From positions 1 through 64,000 of the forward strand of contig NZ_CBYM010000013.1 of the NCBI RefSeq assembly GCF_000577815.1: a stretch of 64,000 nt of DNA. The letters run 5' to 3'. The stretch comes from Clostridium saudiense (GTDB lineage Bacteria > Bacillota > Clostridia > Clostridiales > Clostridiaceae). How positions within the stretch are numbered: the stretch's first letter is position 1; each line of letters opens with the position of its first letter. Shown here in pieces: positions 18,819 through 27,247 of the stretch. The notes under the pieces are model-generated. The model saw nothing but the letters and a program-made list of their open reading frames with translations. It made no database searches and was not told the DNA's origin. A program made the position numbers and the translations under genes.

Positions 18819-19232
18819 ATGAAGAGAATAAAAATAGATAGAAAAAAATGTATAGGATGTTTAACATGCACTACTGCTTGTAAAGTTGCACATGGTGGTG
18901 ATACAAGAGGTAGAATTACTATCAATAGTGAGGGAAGATATGCTCCAATATATTGTAGGCATTGTTCTAAGCCGGAGTGTGTTTATACTTGTATGACTGG
19001 TGCAATGAGAAGGGATGATGAAACAGGATTAGTTTTATATGATAAATCAAGATGTGCTAGTTGTTTTATGTGTATAATGGCATGTCCTTATGGAGTATTA
19101 AAGATGGATAGTGCAACAGATAAGGAAGTAATGAAATGTGATATGTGTAGGTCAACAGAGGAAAATTATCCACAATGTGTAGCAAGATGTCCAATGGCAG
19201 CTTTAACATTAGAGGAGGTAGAAGAGGATTAA
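18819..19232 (+). CDS. 4Fe-4S ferredoxin-type electron-transfer subunit
   Basis: A 137-residue protein of the DmsB/NarH-like ferredoxin family with four cysteine clusters: CIGCLTCTTACKVAH (residues 10-24), CRHCSKPECVYTC, CASCFMCIMACPYG and CDMCRSTEENYPQCVARC. It should carry electrons between the FAD reductase and the molybdopterin subunit. ATG 18819 is preferred to GTG 18810, which abuts the preceding stop; aggtgag gives the RBS. Its stop overlaps the start of the next gene (TAATG), which indicates translational coupling. Confidence 0.88.
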   Translation: MKRIKIDRKKCIGCLTCTTACKVAHGGDTRGRITINSEGRYAPIYCRHCSKPECVYTCMTGAMRRDDETGLVLYDKSRCASCFMCIMACPYGVLKMDSATDKEVMKCDMCRSTEENYPQCVARCPMAALTLEEVEED

Positions 19233-20455
19233 TGGCATATGTAGTAGTAGGAGCTTCAGCAGCAGGAATTAATGGTGCTAGAACTTTAAGAGAATATAAT
19301 AAAGATGCAGAAATTATTTTAATTTCAAAAGATGAACATGTTTATTCTAGATGTATTTTACATCATTATTTAGATGGAAGAAGAACCGTAGAAGATTTAG
19401 ATTTTACTCCAAGAGAATTTTTTGATAAATACAATATAAAATGGATTAAAGGAAAAGAAGTAACTAAAATAAAGCCTGAAGAGCATAGTGTGACTTTAGA
19501 TGATGGGCAAGAAATTAAGTATGAAAAAATATTATTAGCAACAGGGGCATATTCATTTATACCACCAATAGAAAATTTAAGGGAAGCTAATAATGTTGTA
19601 GGACTTAGAGATTTAGAAGATGCTCTTAAAATAAAAGAAGTTGCAAATAAAGTTAAGAATGTTGTTGTTTTAGGTGGAGGATTAGTTGGTATAGATGCTT
19701 TAGCTGGAATAATTGATTATGATATAAACTTATCACTTGTTGAAATGGGAGATAGAATACTTCCACTTCAATTAGATAAATATGCAGCAAATAGATATGA
19801 AAGACTTCTTGAAGATAGGGGAGTAAATTTAAAATTTGGTGTAAAAGCTGAAAAATTAATAGTAGATGATAATAAAAATCCAGTAGCATTAAGGCTTAAT
19901 ACAGGAGAAGAGATACCATGTGAGCTTGTAATAGCTTGTACTGGTGTTAGATCAAATGTTAAATTTTTAGAGGGAACTTCAGTAACCTGCGATAAGTTTG
20001 GAGTAATAATAAATGAAAAGGGAGAAACTGATGCAAAAGATGTATATGCAGCTGGGGATATAAGTGGAAGAAATCCTATTTGGCCAACAGCTGTTAAGGA
20101 AGGCATTATAGCTGCAAGTAATATGAGTGGAAAAGTTGCATTTATGAATGATTTCTTTGGAAGTAAAAATACTATGAGTTTTTTAGGACTTCCAACTATG
20201 TCCCTTGGAGTTGTAAATAAGCCAGATGATAGTTATGAAGAAGTTATAGATAAAAATGGAGATGATTATAAAAAGATAATTTATAAAGATGGATGTATTT
20301 ATGGGGCAATAATTCAAGGTGATTTATCATATGCAGGAGTTTTAACTCAATTGATTAAGGAAAATATTAATGTATCAAAGGTTAAAAAACCATTATTTGA
20401 TATAGATTATTCAGATTTCTTTAATATAAAAGAAAATTTAGAGTTTGTATATTAA
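19232..20455 (+). CDS. NAD(P)H-dependent FAD oxidoreductase of the nitrate reductase unit
   Basis: A 407-residue pyridine-nucleotide-disulfide-type reductase, similar to the N-terminal half of NADH-nitrite reductase (NirB/NasD) and to NADH-rubredoxin reductases. FAD motif VVVGASAAGINGARTL lies near the start, then an NAD motif VVVLGGGLVGIDALAG near 148 and the distal FAD motif VYAAGDISG near 270. ATG 19232 overlaps the ferredoxin stop and follows gaggagg; an upstream in-frame ATG at 19175 would lie inside the ferredoxin gene. It probably supplies NAD(P)H electrons through the ferredoxin to the nitrate reductase. No siroheme domain is fused to it. Confidence 0.85.
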   Translation: MAYVVVGASAAGINGARTLREYNKDAEIILISKDEHVYSRCILHHYLDGRRTVEDLDFTPREFFDKYNIKWIKGKEVTKIKPEEHSVTLDDGQEIKYEKILLATGAYSFIPPIENLREANNVVGLRDLEDALKIKEVANKVKNVVVLGGGLVGIDALAGIIDYDINLSLVEMGDRILPLQLDKYAANRYERLLEDRGVNLKFGVKAEKLIVDDNKNPVALRLNTGEEIPCELVIACTGVRSNVKFLEGTSVTCDKFGVIINEKGETDAKDVYAAGDISGRNPIWPTAVKEGIIAASNMSGKVAFMNDFFGSKNTMSFLGLPTMSLGVVNKPDDSYEEVIDKNGDDYKKIIYKDGCIYGAIIQGDLSYAGVLTQLIKENINVSKVKKPLFDIDYSDFFNIKENLEFVY

Positions 20456-20462
20456 AAATAGT

Positions 20463-20496
20463 GCAAGGAGTAATTAATTACTCCTTGTAATTTTTT
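20463..20496 (+). terminator. Terminator of the nitrate reductase unit
   Basis: The stem caaggagtaa / ttactccttg is followed by taa and T6. Confidence 0.88.
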
Positions 20497-20611
20497 GATA
20501 TCAATGAAGCTGTTTAATTATCAATTGATAATAATTAACAAAGAGAAAATGTGTACACTTATGGATGTAAAACATATAATAATTCTATCAAATGATAATG
20601 GAGTGATAACA

Positions 20612-21505
20612 ATGAAGAATAGATATGATGAATCGAATAAGGTAACAATATTATCGATTTTACTTAATATAGGATTAACAATAATGAAGATAGTAGCTGG
20701 ATTTATTGGAAATTCATCTGCAATAATTGCAGATGGGCTACATTCAGCTTCTGATATTATAACTTCAATTGGTATTCTTATAGGTAACAAAATTTCTAGA
20801 AAACCAAGGGATGAAGAACATCAATATGGTCATGAGAAAGCTGAAAGTTTAGTATCATTTATTTTAGCAGCGGTACTTATAATTGTGGCCTTAGAAATAG
20901 GATATAATGGAGCTATTGAATTGTTTAATATTAATACAATTGAACTGCCTAGTGTTTTACCACTTATAGTAGCTTTAATTTCAATAGGTGTTAAGGAGTA
21001 TCAATATCAAATTACTATAAGAGTAGCAAATAAGATTAACTCTTCTTCGTTAAAGGCTGATGCATGGCATCATAGATCGGATGCATTATCTTCTATAGCT
21101 GCGTTTATTGGGATAGGAGGTGCAATGCTAGGGTTTAAGGTATTAGATCCAATTGCATCTATTATAGTTGCTATAGTTGTTGTTAAGGTTGGTATAGATA
21201 TTTTGAAATCAGCATGTGCAGAATTAATGGATAGTTCGATTAATAAAAGGGATATAGTTAAGATTGAAGATATAATAAGTACTGATGATAAAATCTATGG
21301 AATTAAGGATTTTAAATCAAGAAAATATGGGTCAGTTGCTTATATTGATATGAGTATTTTTATTGATAAATCTAAAAGTTTAGAAGAAGCACATGAAATT
21401 GCTGATAATTTAGAGAAAAATATAATAGCTAATTTGAGTTATATAAAAGAAATTAATATTCATGCAGAACCTTATAATAGGGAAAAGGCAATGGACAATA
21501 GATAA
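20612..21505 (+). CDS. Cation diffusion facilitator (CDF) metal exporter
   Basis: A 297-residue membrane protein of the CDF family, which exports divalent metals (Zn, Fe, Mn, Co) by proton antiport. The metal-site motifs are ADGLHSASDIITS (TM2) and DAWHHRSDALSS (TM5), both with the HxxxD pattern, followed by a cytoplasmic C-terminal domain ending in IHAEPYN. An upstream in-frame start at 20495 would overlap the preceding terminator. ATG 20612 with its ggag RBS gives the standard CDF N-terminus. No metal-responsive regulator is adjacent. DxxHHRSD suggests Zn/Fe-type members, but metal choice is uncertain. Confidence 0.9.
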   Translation: MKNRYDESNKVTILSILLNIGLTIMKIVAGFIGNSSAIIADGLHSASDIITSIGILIGNKISRKPRDEEHQYGHEKAESLVSFILAAVLIIVALEIGYNGAIELFNINTIELPSVLPLIVALISIGVKEYQYQITIRVANKINSSSLKADAWHHRSDALSSIAAFIGIGGAMLGFKVLDPIASIIVAIVVVKVGIDILKSACAELMDSSINKRDIVKIEDIISTDDKIYGIKDFKSRKYGSVAYIDMSIFIDKSKSLEEAHEIADNLEKNIIANLSYIKEINIHAEPYNREKAMDNR

Positions 21506-21583
21506 TAAGAATAGGTAAAGGCTAAAAAAGATAAAATAGTGTTTTATCTGTATATTTTAACTTTTACCTATTTATTATATTGT

Positions 21584-21604
21584 GTGGCGAAAGCCACTTT
21601 TTTT
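21584..21604 (+). terminator. Terminator after the CDF gene
   Basis: The hairpin gtggc-gaaa-gccac is followed by T7. Confidence 0.9.
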
Positions 21605-21764
21605 ATAGATATTAGGATAAATAATATTGTGAATGTGTAATTATTATGTATATAAGATTATAGTTACTATCTTTTATTTTACTTGTCATTTTATTTAAGC
21701 ATAGGTATTATTTATAATAGTGTTATAAGTCGTAAGATAAATTTAGGAAGGATTAGATTAATTA

Positions 21765-22454
21765 ATGAGAATAAATAAACTTTTCAGTAATTTGGGTATT
21801 TGCTCTAGAAGAGAAACTAATAGATTAATTGAAGAAAAAAGAGTTGTAGTTAATGGTGTTTTATGTGAGCCTGGGCAATGGGTAGAAGAGGAAGATGAAA
21901 TATTTTTAGATGGACAAAAAGTTAAGTCTAAGGATAAGGTTTATATAGTATTAAATAAGCCAGTAGGGGTAACTTGTACAGCTGCTGAAGAAGTTAAAGA
22001 TAATATAATTAGCTATATGAATTATGATCAATATATATTTCCTGTTGGAAGATTGGATAAGGAATCTCAAGGATTAATAATAATGACTAATGATGGTGTA
22101 CTTGCAAATAAAATATTAGAGTCAGATAATTTACATGAAAAAGAGTATGTAGTTACGGTTGATAAGGATTTTGATAATGATTTTATCAGAAAAATGGCAG
22201 ATGGAGTTGACATAGGAGATGTAATTACTAGGCCATGTAAAGTTGAAAAAATAAATAATAATACTTTTAAAATAATTTTAACTCAAGGCTTAAATAAGCA
22301 AATAAGAAGAATGACTAAAGCTTTTGGATATACGGTAATTAAGCTTGAGAGAATAAGAATAATGAATATTAAATTAGATGATATTGAGTATGGAACATGG
22401 AGAAATATAACTGAAGAAGAATTAAAGGTATTAAAAGAGGAATCTGGTTTATAA
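21765..22454 (+). CDS. rluF: Pseudouridine synthase, RsuA/RluF family
   Basis: A 229-residue enzyme that isomerises a specific uridine in rRNA (RluF acts on 23S U2604 in E. coli). An N-terminal S4 RNA-binding domain (MRINKLFSNLGICSRRETNR) precedes the catalytic domain, with VLNKPVGVTC near residue 64 and the catalytic Asp in PVGRLDKESQGLI near 100. GLNKQIRRMTKAFGY near 185 is the conserved RluF-type segment. Start ATG 21765 follows aggaagg. The subfamily call (RluF rather than RluB/RsuA) rests on the ESQGL and NKQIRRM wording and is less certain than the family. Confidence 0.85.
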   Translation: MRINKLFSNLGICSRRETNRLIEEKRVVVNGVLCEPGQWVEEEDEIFLDGQKVKSKDKVYIVLNKPVGVTCTAAEEVKDNIISYMNYDQYIFPVGRLDKESQGLIIMTNDGVLANKILESDNLHEKEYVVTVDKDFDNDFIRKMADGVDIGDVITRPCKVEKINNNTFKIILTQGLNKQIRRMTKAFGYTVIKLERIRIMNIKLDDIEYGTWRNITEEELKVLKEESGL

Positions 22455-22465
22455 TAAAAATAAAA

Positions 22466-22499
22466 TAGGGATGTATCAAAATATTTTGATACATCCCTA
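22466..22499 (-). terminator. Terminator of the LTA synthase gene
   Basis: A perfect palindrome (tagggatgtatcaaaat / attttgatacatcccta). The T-rich run follows on the minus strand, so it mainly serves the minus-strand gene ending at 22508, though it may also stop the plus-strand transcript. Confidence 0.8.
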
Positions 22500-22507
22500 A
22501 AATTATA

Positions 22508-24571
22508 TTATTGAACTTCAATTACATCTCCATCATCAACTGTATAAGTAAAAGTATTTGTAGAACCTAATTTTCCACCACCACTAGTACGTTGAGTTAC
22601 AACGATTGATGAATCAGGTTCTAAGGTAATATTTTGTGCCATTAATGTGTTTTCATCAACAAAAACAGTTTTTGTATATTGCTCATTGATATAAATTTTA
22701 CTGTATTTATTGAAGTTTTCACCTTTTACTATTAAGTTACCATCTTCTTCATAAACATTAGTTATAGTAATATCATAAGTACCCATCTTTAAATCTGTAG
22801 CTATAAATGGATTTTCACCACCGTAAATATATTTTTCACCATATAGCATATCATATTGTAATAATTTTAAATCAGATAGGTAATCTTCTGAATCTTTAAA
22901 TTGGTTGTGGAATTTAGTTAAAACACCACTATCAATATTTAAGCTGTCTAATACTGAAGCTGTTAATTGGTAAGCTGTTAAATCTTCATCTTCTCTTTCA
23001 AGATCAAAGTTACTCCATACAACATATTCAGTTTGGAATATAGAACCATTATCTAAATCTTCATCTTTAAATCCAAGAGTAGGTAAATGATCCCCAAATA
23101 ATACTAATACAGTATCTTCATCTCTTTGAGAAAGAGCTTCTGTTAATTGACCTATAAATTGGTCTACTTCGTAAAGTTGATTTATATAGTAAGTAAATGC
23201 ATTAGTAGTTCCTTCATCAGGTAAACCACCAACTGTAATTATTGGATTTTCTAATACTTGCTCTTTAGGATAATCACCATGGGCTTGTACAGAAATTGTA
23301 TAAACGAAATCTGAACCATCTGTAGAGTCAAGCGATTTTAATATTTCATCAGTTAAATAAAAGTCTTTTGCCCAATCCTTTGAAGTAAATTCTTCAACTT
23401 CCATATATTCTAGTGAAGTAAAAGTATCAAATCCTAATTGTGAAAATACAAAATTTCTATTATAGAATGTACCTTTATTATTATGAATAGCATGAGTTGA
23501 ATAACCTAAATCTTTTAAGTCATAATTTATACTTTCAGCAGTACTTTCTTGAAGAATAGTTTTATAAGGATATTCACCAGGTCCAAAGAACTTTAGGCTC
23601 ATTCCAGTAAGAACTTCAAATTCAGTATTTGCTGTACCAGCACCAACAGATGGAACTGTTACGTATCCAGATGGATAGTTTTCCATAAGACTTCTAAAGT
23701 TAGGAACTGGATCTTGAGAAAATTCTAAAAAATTCACTAGTGTTGGATCAAAGAATGATTCTAATTGCACCATAACTATATTAGGTTTTTTCTCAGTTTC
23801 ATCTTGATTTAATCCACCTTCAGTACTAGCTAATAAAATATCATCATTATTAGTTTCAGTTGTAGTAGCAACATTAGTTGTATCTTTAGTAGTAATTAAA
23901 TCCGAAATAGCTGCCATTTTTTCTTCTGAGTAATCATTAGGTTTATCAATACCTGTGTTAAATAAAGTATTTGCAAAACAATAAGGAAAACCATAATCTA
24001 AATATGCAAATGCAATATTACCAAAATAAGAAGATATAACATTTGTAGTTATTGCAAGCTTAGTTGATCCAAATAAAATTGTCCATGCTGCAGCAACAAT
24101 TAAAATATTTCTTTTATAATTAATTTTTTCTTTAAATTTTGGTCCTTTGAAAAATAAAATTACAATTCCTATTACTAATACTATTAAGAAAACACTAATT
24201 AAGCTTGTCATGAAAGGAGATAAGTATTTAGAAATAATACCTAGTCCAAATTCTGCAAGAGTTAAGTCAGTTGCTGTAAATGGTGTAACTCTATTACTTA
24301 ATATAATACCATTTGTCACACCAAAACCAATCCAAATAGTTGTAATTAATGTGAAGAAGAAAGTTCTTCTCTTAAATAATAGTACTATTGATAAAGTTGA
24401 TAAAATAATTAATGAATTATATAAAAATACTAATGGAGAACCAAAGATATATCCAAAAGTATCTAGTAGGTTTCTTCTACTACAAAGCTCAATAATAAAG
24501 TTAATAATTAATGGAGCAAATAAAAATTTCAAAAATGAGCGTTTCGACTGCTCGGTAAAAGAAAGTTTCAT
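22508..24571 (-). CDS. ltaS: Lipoteichoic acid synthase family phosphoglycerol transferase
   Basis: A 687-residue membrane sulfatase-fold enzyme that polymerises glycerol phosphate from phosphatidylglycerol on the outer membrane face. Five predicted N-terminal helices (residues about 10-190) precede an extracellular domain. IVMVQLESFFDP near 265 supplies a metal ligand. GTANTEFEVLTG near 307 contains the nucleophile Thr, and VLFGDHLPTLG near 490 the distal DH metal site. After the catalytic domain, the last 90 residues (GTYDITITNV... to the end) are a beta-rich extra domain resembling an IPT/TIG fold, which LtaS does not usually carry. Single gene with its own terminator. Confidence 0.88.
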   Translation of the reverse strand: MKLSFTEQSKRSFLKFLFAPLIINFIIELCSRRNLLDTFGYIFGSPLVFLYNSLIILSTLSIVLLFKRRTFFFTLITTIWIGFGVTNGIILSNRVTPFTATDLTLAEFGLGIISKYLSPFMTSLISVFLIVLVIGIVILFFKGPKFKEKINYKRNILIVAAAWTILFGSTKLAITTNVISSYFGNIAFAYLDYGFPYCFANTLFNTGIDKPNDYSEEKMAAISDLITTKDTTNVATTTETNNDDILLASTEGGLNQDETEKKPNIVMVQLESFFDPTLVNFLEFSQDPVPNFRSLMENYPSGYVTVPSVGAGTANTEFEVLTGMSLKFFGPGEYPYKTILQESTAESINYDLKDLGYSTHAIHNNKGTFYNRNFVFSQLGFDTFTSLEYMEVEEFTSKDWAKDFYLTDEILKSLDSTDGSDFVYTISVQAHGDYPKEQVLENPIITVGGLPDEGTTNAFTYYINQLYEVDQFIGQLTEALSQRDEDTVLVLFGDHLPTLGFKDEDLDNGSIFQTEYVVWSNFDLEREDEDLTAYQLTASVLDSLNIDSGVLTKFHNQFKDSEDYLSDLKLLQYDMLYGEKYIYGGENPFIATDLKMGTYDITITNVYEEDGNLIVKGENFNKYSKIYINEQYTKTVFVDENTLMAQNITLEPDSSIVVTQRTSGGGKLGSTNTFTYTVDDGDVIEVQ

Positions 24572-24818
24572 ATAAAAATCCCCCTATGATTGTTTTAAAG
24601 TTAAATATTTGTAAAAAAAAGTTAATTCACTATTAAATCATAGATTATTATACAACTAATATATAAATATTCCAACAACGTGAAATCGATAACATAAAAT
24701 AATTAAGAAAAAATTTATAATTACAGTTCAAAATAAAATATTCTAAGTATATATGGTAGAAAGTTAACATATTAATATAATAATTATTTAAAAACTCCAA
24801 TAAAGAGGAGAGTATGTA
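24572..24818. other. Divergent intergenic region, LTA synthase / DedA
   Basis: These 247 A/T-rich bases hold the minus-strand RBS (agggggat, right before the LTA synthase start) and the plus-strand RBS (agaggagag). I saw no clear RNA structure or repeat. Confidence 0.4.
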
Positions 24819-25319
24819 ATGGGGACTAGCATTGTATTAGAGTATTTTTCTAAATATGGACTTATTTTTTTATTTATAGTTATTTTTTTAGAACATCTAA
24901 ATTGTCCAGGTGTTCCTGCTACAGTAGTTATGCCTACAATAGGAGCTTTTGTAGCAGAAACAAAAAATAGTTTATTTCTAGTAATTTTAATATCTATAGC
25001 TGCTGCTGTGTTTGGAAGTATAGCTTTTTATATCATAGGTTATTACATAGGAACTCCGATTCTAGAATGGTTTAATAAAAAAGCACCTAAAACCGAAAAA
25101 TATACTAAAGAGATATTAAGCTATTCTAAAAAGTATGGTAATAAAGCGGTTTTTATTTGTAGATTAATACCGGTAATAAGAACATTAATATCATTAGTAT
25201 CAGGAGTTGTTCGAACAGATTTTTGGGGGTTTGTATTATACTCATCACTCGGAATTAGCATATGGAATACCGTTTTGATATCCTTTGGATATTTTGGAGT
25301 AAAATTAATAATACACTGA
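24819..25319 (+). CDS. DedA-family membrane protein
   Basis: A 166-residue polytopic protein of the DedA/SNARE-associated family, members of which include undecaprenyl-phosphate and phosphatidylethanolamine flippases. Family residues are VIFLEHLNCPGVPATV near the start and the FICRLIPVIRTLISLVSG segment near residue 111, with its conserved arginines. It is slightly shorter than typical DedA proteins (about 200) but appears complete. RBS agaggagag. It diverges from LTA synthase, so both concern the envelope, but co-function is only suggested. Confidence 0.85.
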   Translation: MGTSIVLEYFSKYGLIFLFIVIFLEHLNCPGVPATVVMPTIGAFVAETKNSLFLVILISIAAAVFGSIAFYIIGYYIGTPILEWFNKKAPKTEKYTKEILSYSKKYGNKAVFICRLIPVIRTLISLVSGVVRTDFWGFVLYSSLGISIWNTVLISFGYFGVKLIIH

Positions 25320-25322
25320 TTT

Positions 25323-25459
25323 AGTTAAGAGTTAATAGTTAATAGTTAATAGTTAAGAGTTAAGGTAGAAACTCCTTATGGAGTTTCTAAAATGTATTTC
25401 TCCTAAATTCAGCTCAAGCTAAATTTATTCATTAACTATTAACTTATCACTATTAACTA
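25323..25459. repeat. Palindromic intergenic repeat, copy B
   Basis: The same element as 7029-7150. The left end is made of repeated gttaagagttaa/gttaatagttaa words; the hairpin agaaactcc-ttat-ggagtttct is at 25367-25388; a second, now imperfect, hairpin aaattcag...ctaaattt is at about 25405-25426; the right end is ttaactattaacttatcactattaac. It fills the gap between two convergent genes. Confidence 0.7.
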
Positions 25460-25462
25460 TCT

Positions 25463-27247
25463 TTAAATTGCTTCTTTTAAAAGAGCATATTGTGATTGAT
25501 AAAGGTTGTAATAATGTCCTTTTAATGACATTAATTCATCATGAGTACCACATTCAACAATACGTCCGTCATCTATATACATTATTCTTGAAGAATTTTT
25601 AATTGTAGATAATCTATGAGCAATTATAAAGGAAGTTCTTCCTTTTAATAATTCATCTAATCCTTTTTGAAGCAGAAGTTCTGTTTGAGTATCTATACTA
25701 GAAGTTGCTTCATCTAATATTAGGATTCTAGGATTAGCTAGTAATGCTCTTGCAAATGATATAAGTTGTCTTTGGCCAACAGAAAGCCTTGAACCTCTTT
25801 CATTAACTTCAGTGTAATATCCATTTTCAAATTCCATTATAAATTCATGAGCCTGTACTATTTTAGCAGCTTCAATAACTTCTTCATCAGTTGCATCAAG
25901 CTTACCATAACGAATATTATCCATTATAGTTCCGGAGAAGATAAATGAATCTTGAAGCATAATACCCATTTGTTGTCTAAGAGATTTTAAAGTTACGTCT
26001 TTAATATTAATACCATCAATTAAAATTTCACCTTCATTAATATCATAAAATCTGCTTATTAAGCTTACAATAGTACTTTTACCTGCTCCAGTAGGCCCAA
26101 CTAGAGCTATAGATTCACCACTATTAATGTTCATATCAATATTTTTTAATATAGGATTATCTTCTTCATACATAAAAGTTACATTTTTAAATTCAACATG
26201 ACCTTCAATTGAAGGAAGAATCTTTGCATTAGGTTCATCATGTATTAATGGTTTTTCATCCATTGTTTCGAAGATTCTTTCTAAATAAGCCATAGCATTT
26301 ATTATTGTATTATAAAAGTTACCTATATTAGTTATAGGAGCCCAAAATCTCCACACATATCCGATAAATGCTACTAGTACCCCTACCTTGATTGATGAAT
26401 CAAATATTAAAATACCAAATAAATAAATTAAAGAAATAGAAGCAACCGAAATAATATCTATAGATGGCCAAACCAAGAAATTTAATTTAACTGAATCAAT
26501 CCAAGAATCACTATATTGTTTACAAACATCCTCATAAATTTTCATATTTTCTTCTTCACGAGAAAATGATTGTGTTACTTTAATTCCATTTATACTTTCA
26601 TGTACATAGGCATTCATATTAGATTGTTTAGAACTTAGTTTTTGATTAGCAAGTCTTTGTGCTTTTTTTAGAGACATCATAACAGCAATTAAAACTGGTA
26701 AAGCAATTAAGCTAACTAATGCAAGTTTATAATCTAAACAAAACATAAATATAATAGTAATTAAAAGAGTTACAGTATCAGCAATTAAATTAACAAATCC
26801 ATTAGACAATAAATCGCTTAATGAATTAATATAATTCACAACTCTTACTAAAATCTTTCCGTGAGGTCTACTATCGTAATAACTAAATGGAAGAGTTTGC
26901 AAATTAACAAATAAATCATTTCTCATATCTACAAGAATATCTTGTCCAACCTCACCCATTGTAAGTATACGTTGCTTCATAAAAGCACTAACTAATATAA
27001 GTGATAATGCATAAATGAGTGATAAAATTATTAAATTTATTAGATTACCAGATGGTATAATATCATCTAAAGCTATTTTTATTAAGTAGGGCCCAAGAAG
27101 TGAAACAAAGCTTGAAATTAACATTAATACAACTGATATAGTAATTTTATTTTTATATGGTTTCATATACTTTGTAAGTCTCTTAAGATGAGAGAAGTTA
27201 AAACCTTCTTGTAACTCTTCATCAATATCATATTTATTTCTAGCCAT
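25463..27247 (-). CDS. ABC exporter half-transporter, catalytic member
   Basis: A 594-residue membrane-fused ABC exporter (six helices, residues about 30-320, then ATPase). Walker A is VGPTGAGKSTIV near 378, the signature LSVGQRQLISFARAL near 480, and Walker B ILILDEATSSID retains the catalytic Glu. The signature LSVGQ differs slightly from LSGGQ. It is the second gene of a pair and starts directly after the stop of its partner, with ggaggtaat as RBS. The partner's Walker B Glu is replaced, so this subunit should supply the hydrolytically competent half of a heterodimer (BmrCD/TM287-288 style), probably a drug or peptide exporter. Confidence 0.88.
   Translation of the reverse strand: MARNKYDIDEELQEGFNFSHLKRLTKYMKPYKNKITISVVLMLISSFVSLLGPYLIKIALDDIIPSGNLINLIILSLIYALSLILVSAFMKQRILTMGEVGQDILVDMRNDLFVNLQTLPFSYYDSRPHGKILVRVVNYINSLSDLLSNGFVNLIADTVTLLITIIFMFCLDYKLALVSLIALPVLIAVMMSLKKAQRLANQKLSSKQSNMNAYVHESINGIKVTQSFSREEENMKIYEDVCKQYSDSWIDSVKLNFLVWPSIDIISVASISLIYLFGILIFDSSIKVGVLVAFIGYVWRFWAPITNIGNFYNTIINAMAYLERIFETMDEKPLIHDEPNAKILPSIEGHVEFKNVTFMYEEDNPILKNIDMNINSGESIALVGPTGAGKSTIVSLISRFYDINEGEILIDGINIKDVTLKSLRQQMGIMLQDSFIFSGTIMDNIRYGKLDATDEEVIEAAKIVQAHEFIMEFENGYYTEVNERGSRLSVGQRQLISFARALLANPRILILDEATSSIDTQTELLLQKGLDELLKGRTSFIIAHRLSTIKNSSRIMYIDDGRIVECGTHDELMSLKGHYYNLYQSQYALLKEAI

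Noticed and set aside
24147..24575. 142-codon plus-strand frame opposite the LTA synthase gene
   Set aside because: It is antisense to the conserved membrane domain, has no RBS of its own and its composition mirrors hydrophobic codons of the real gene.
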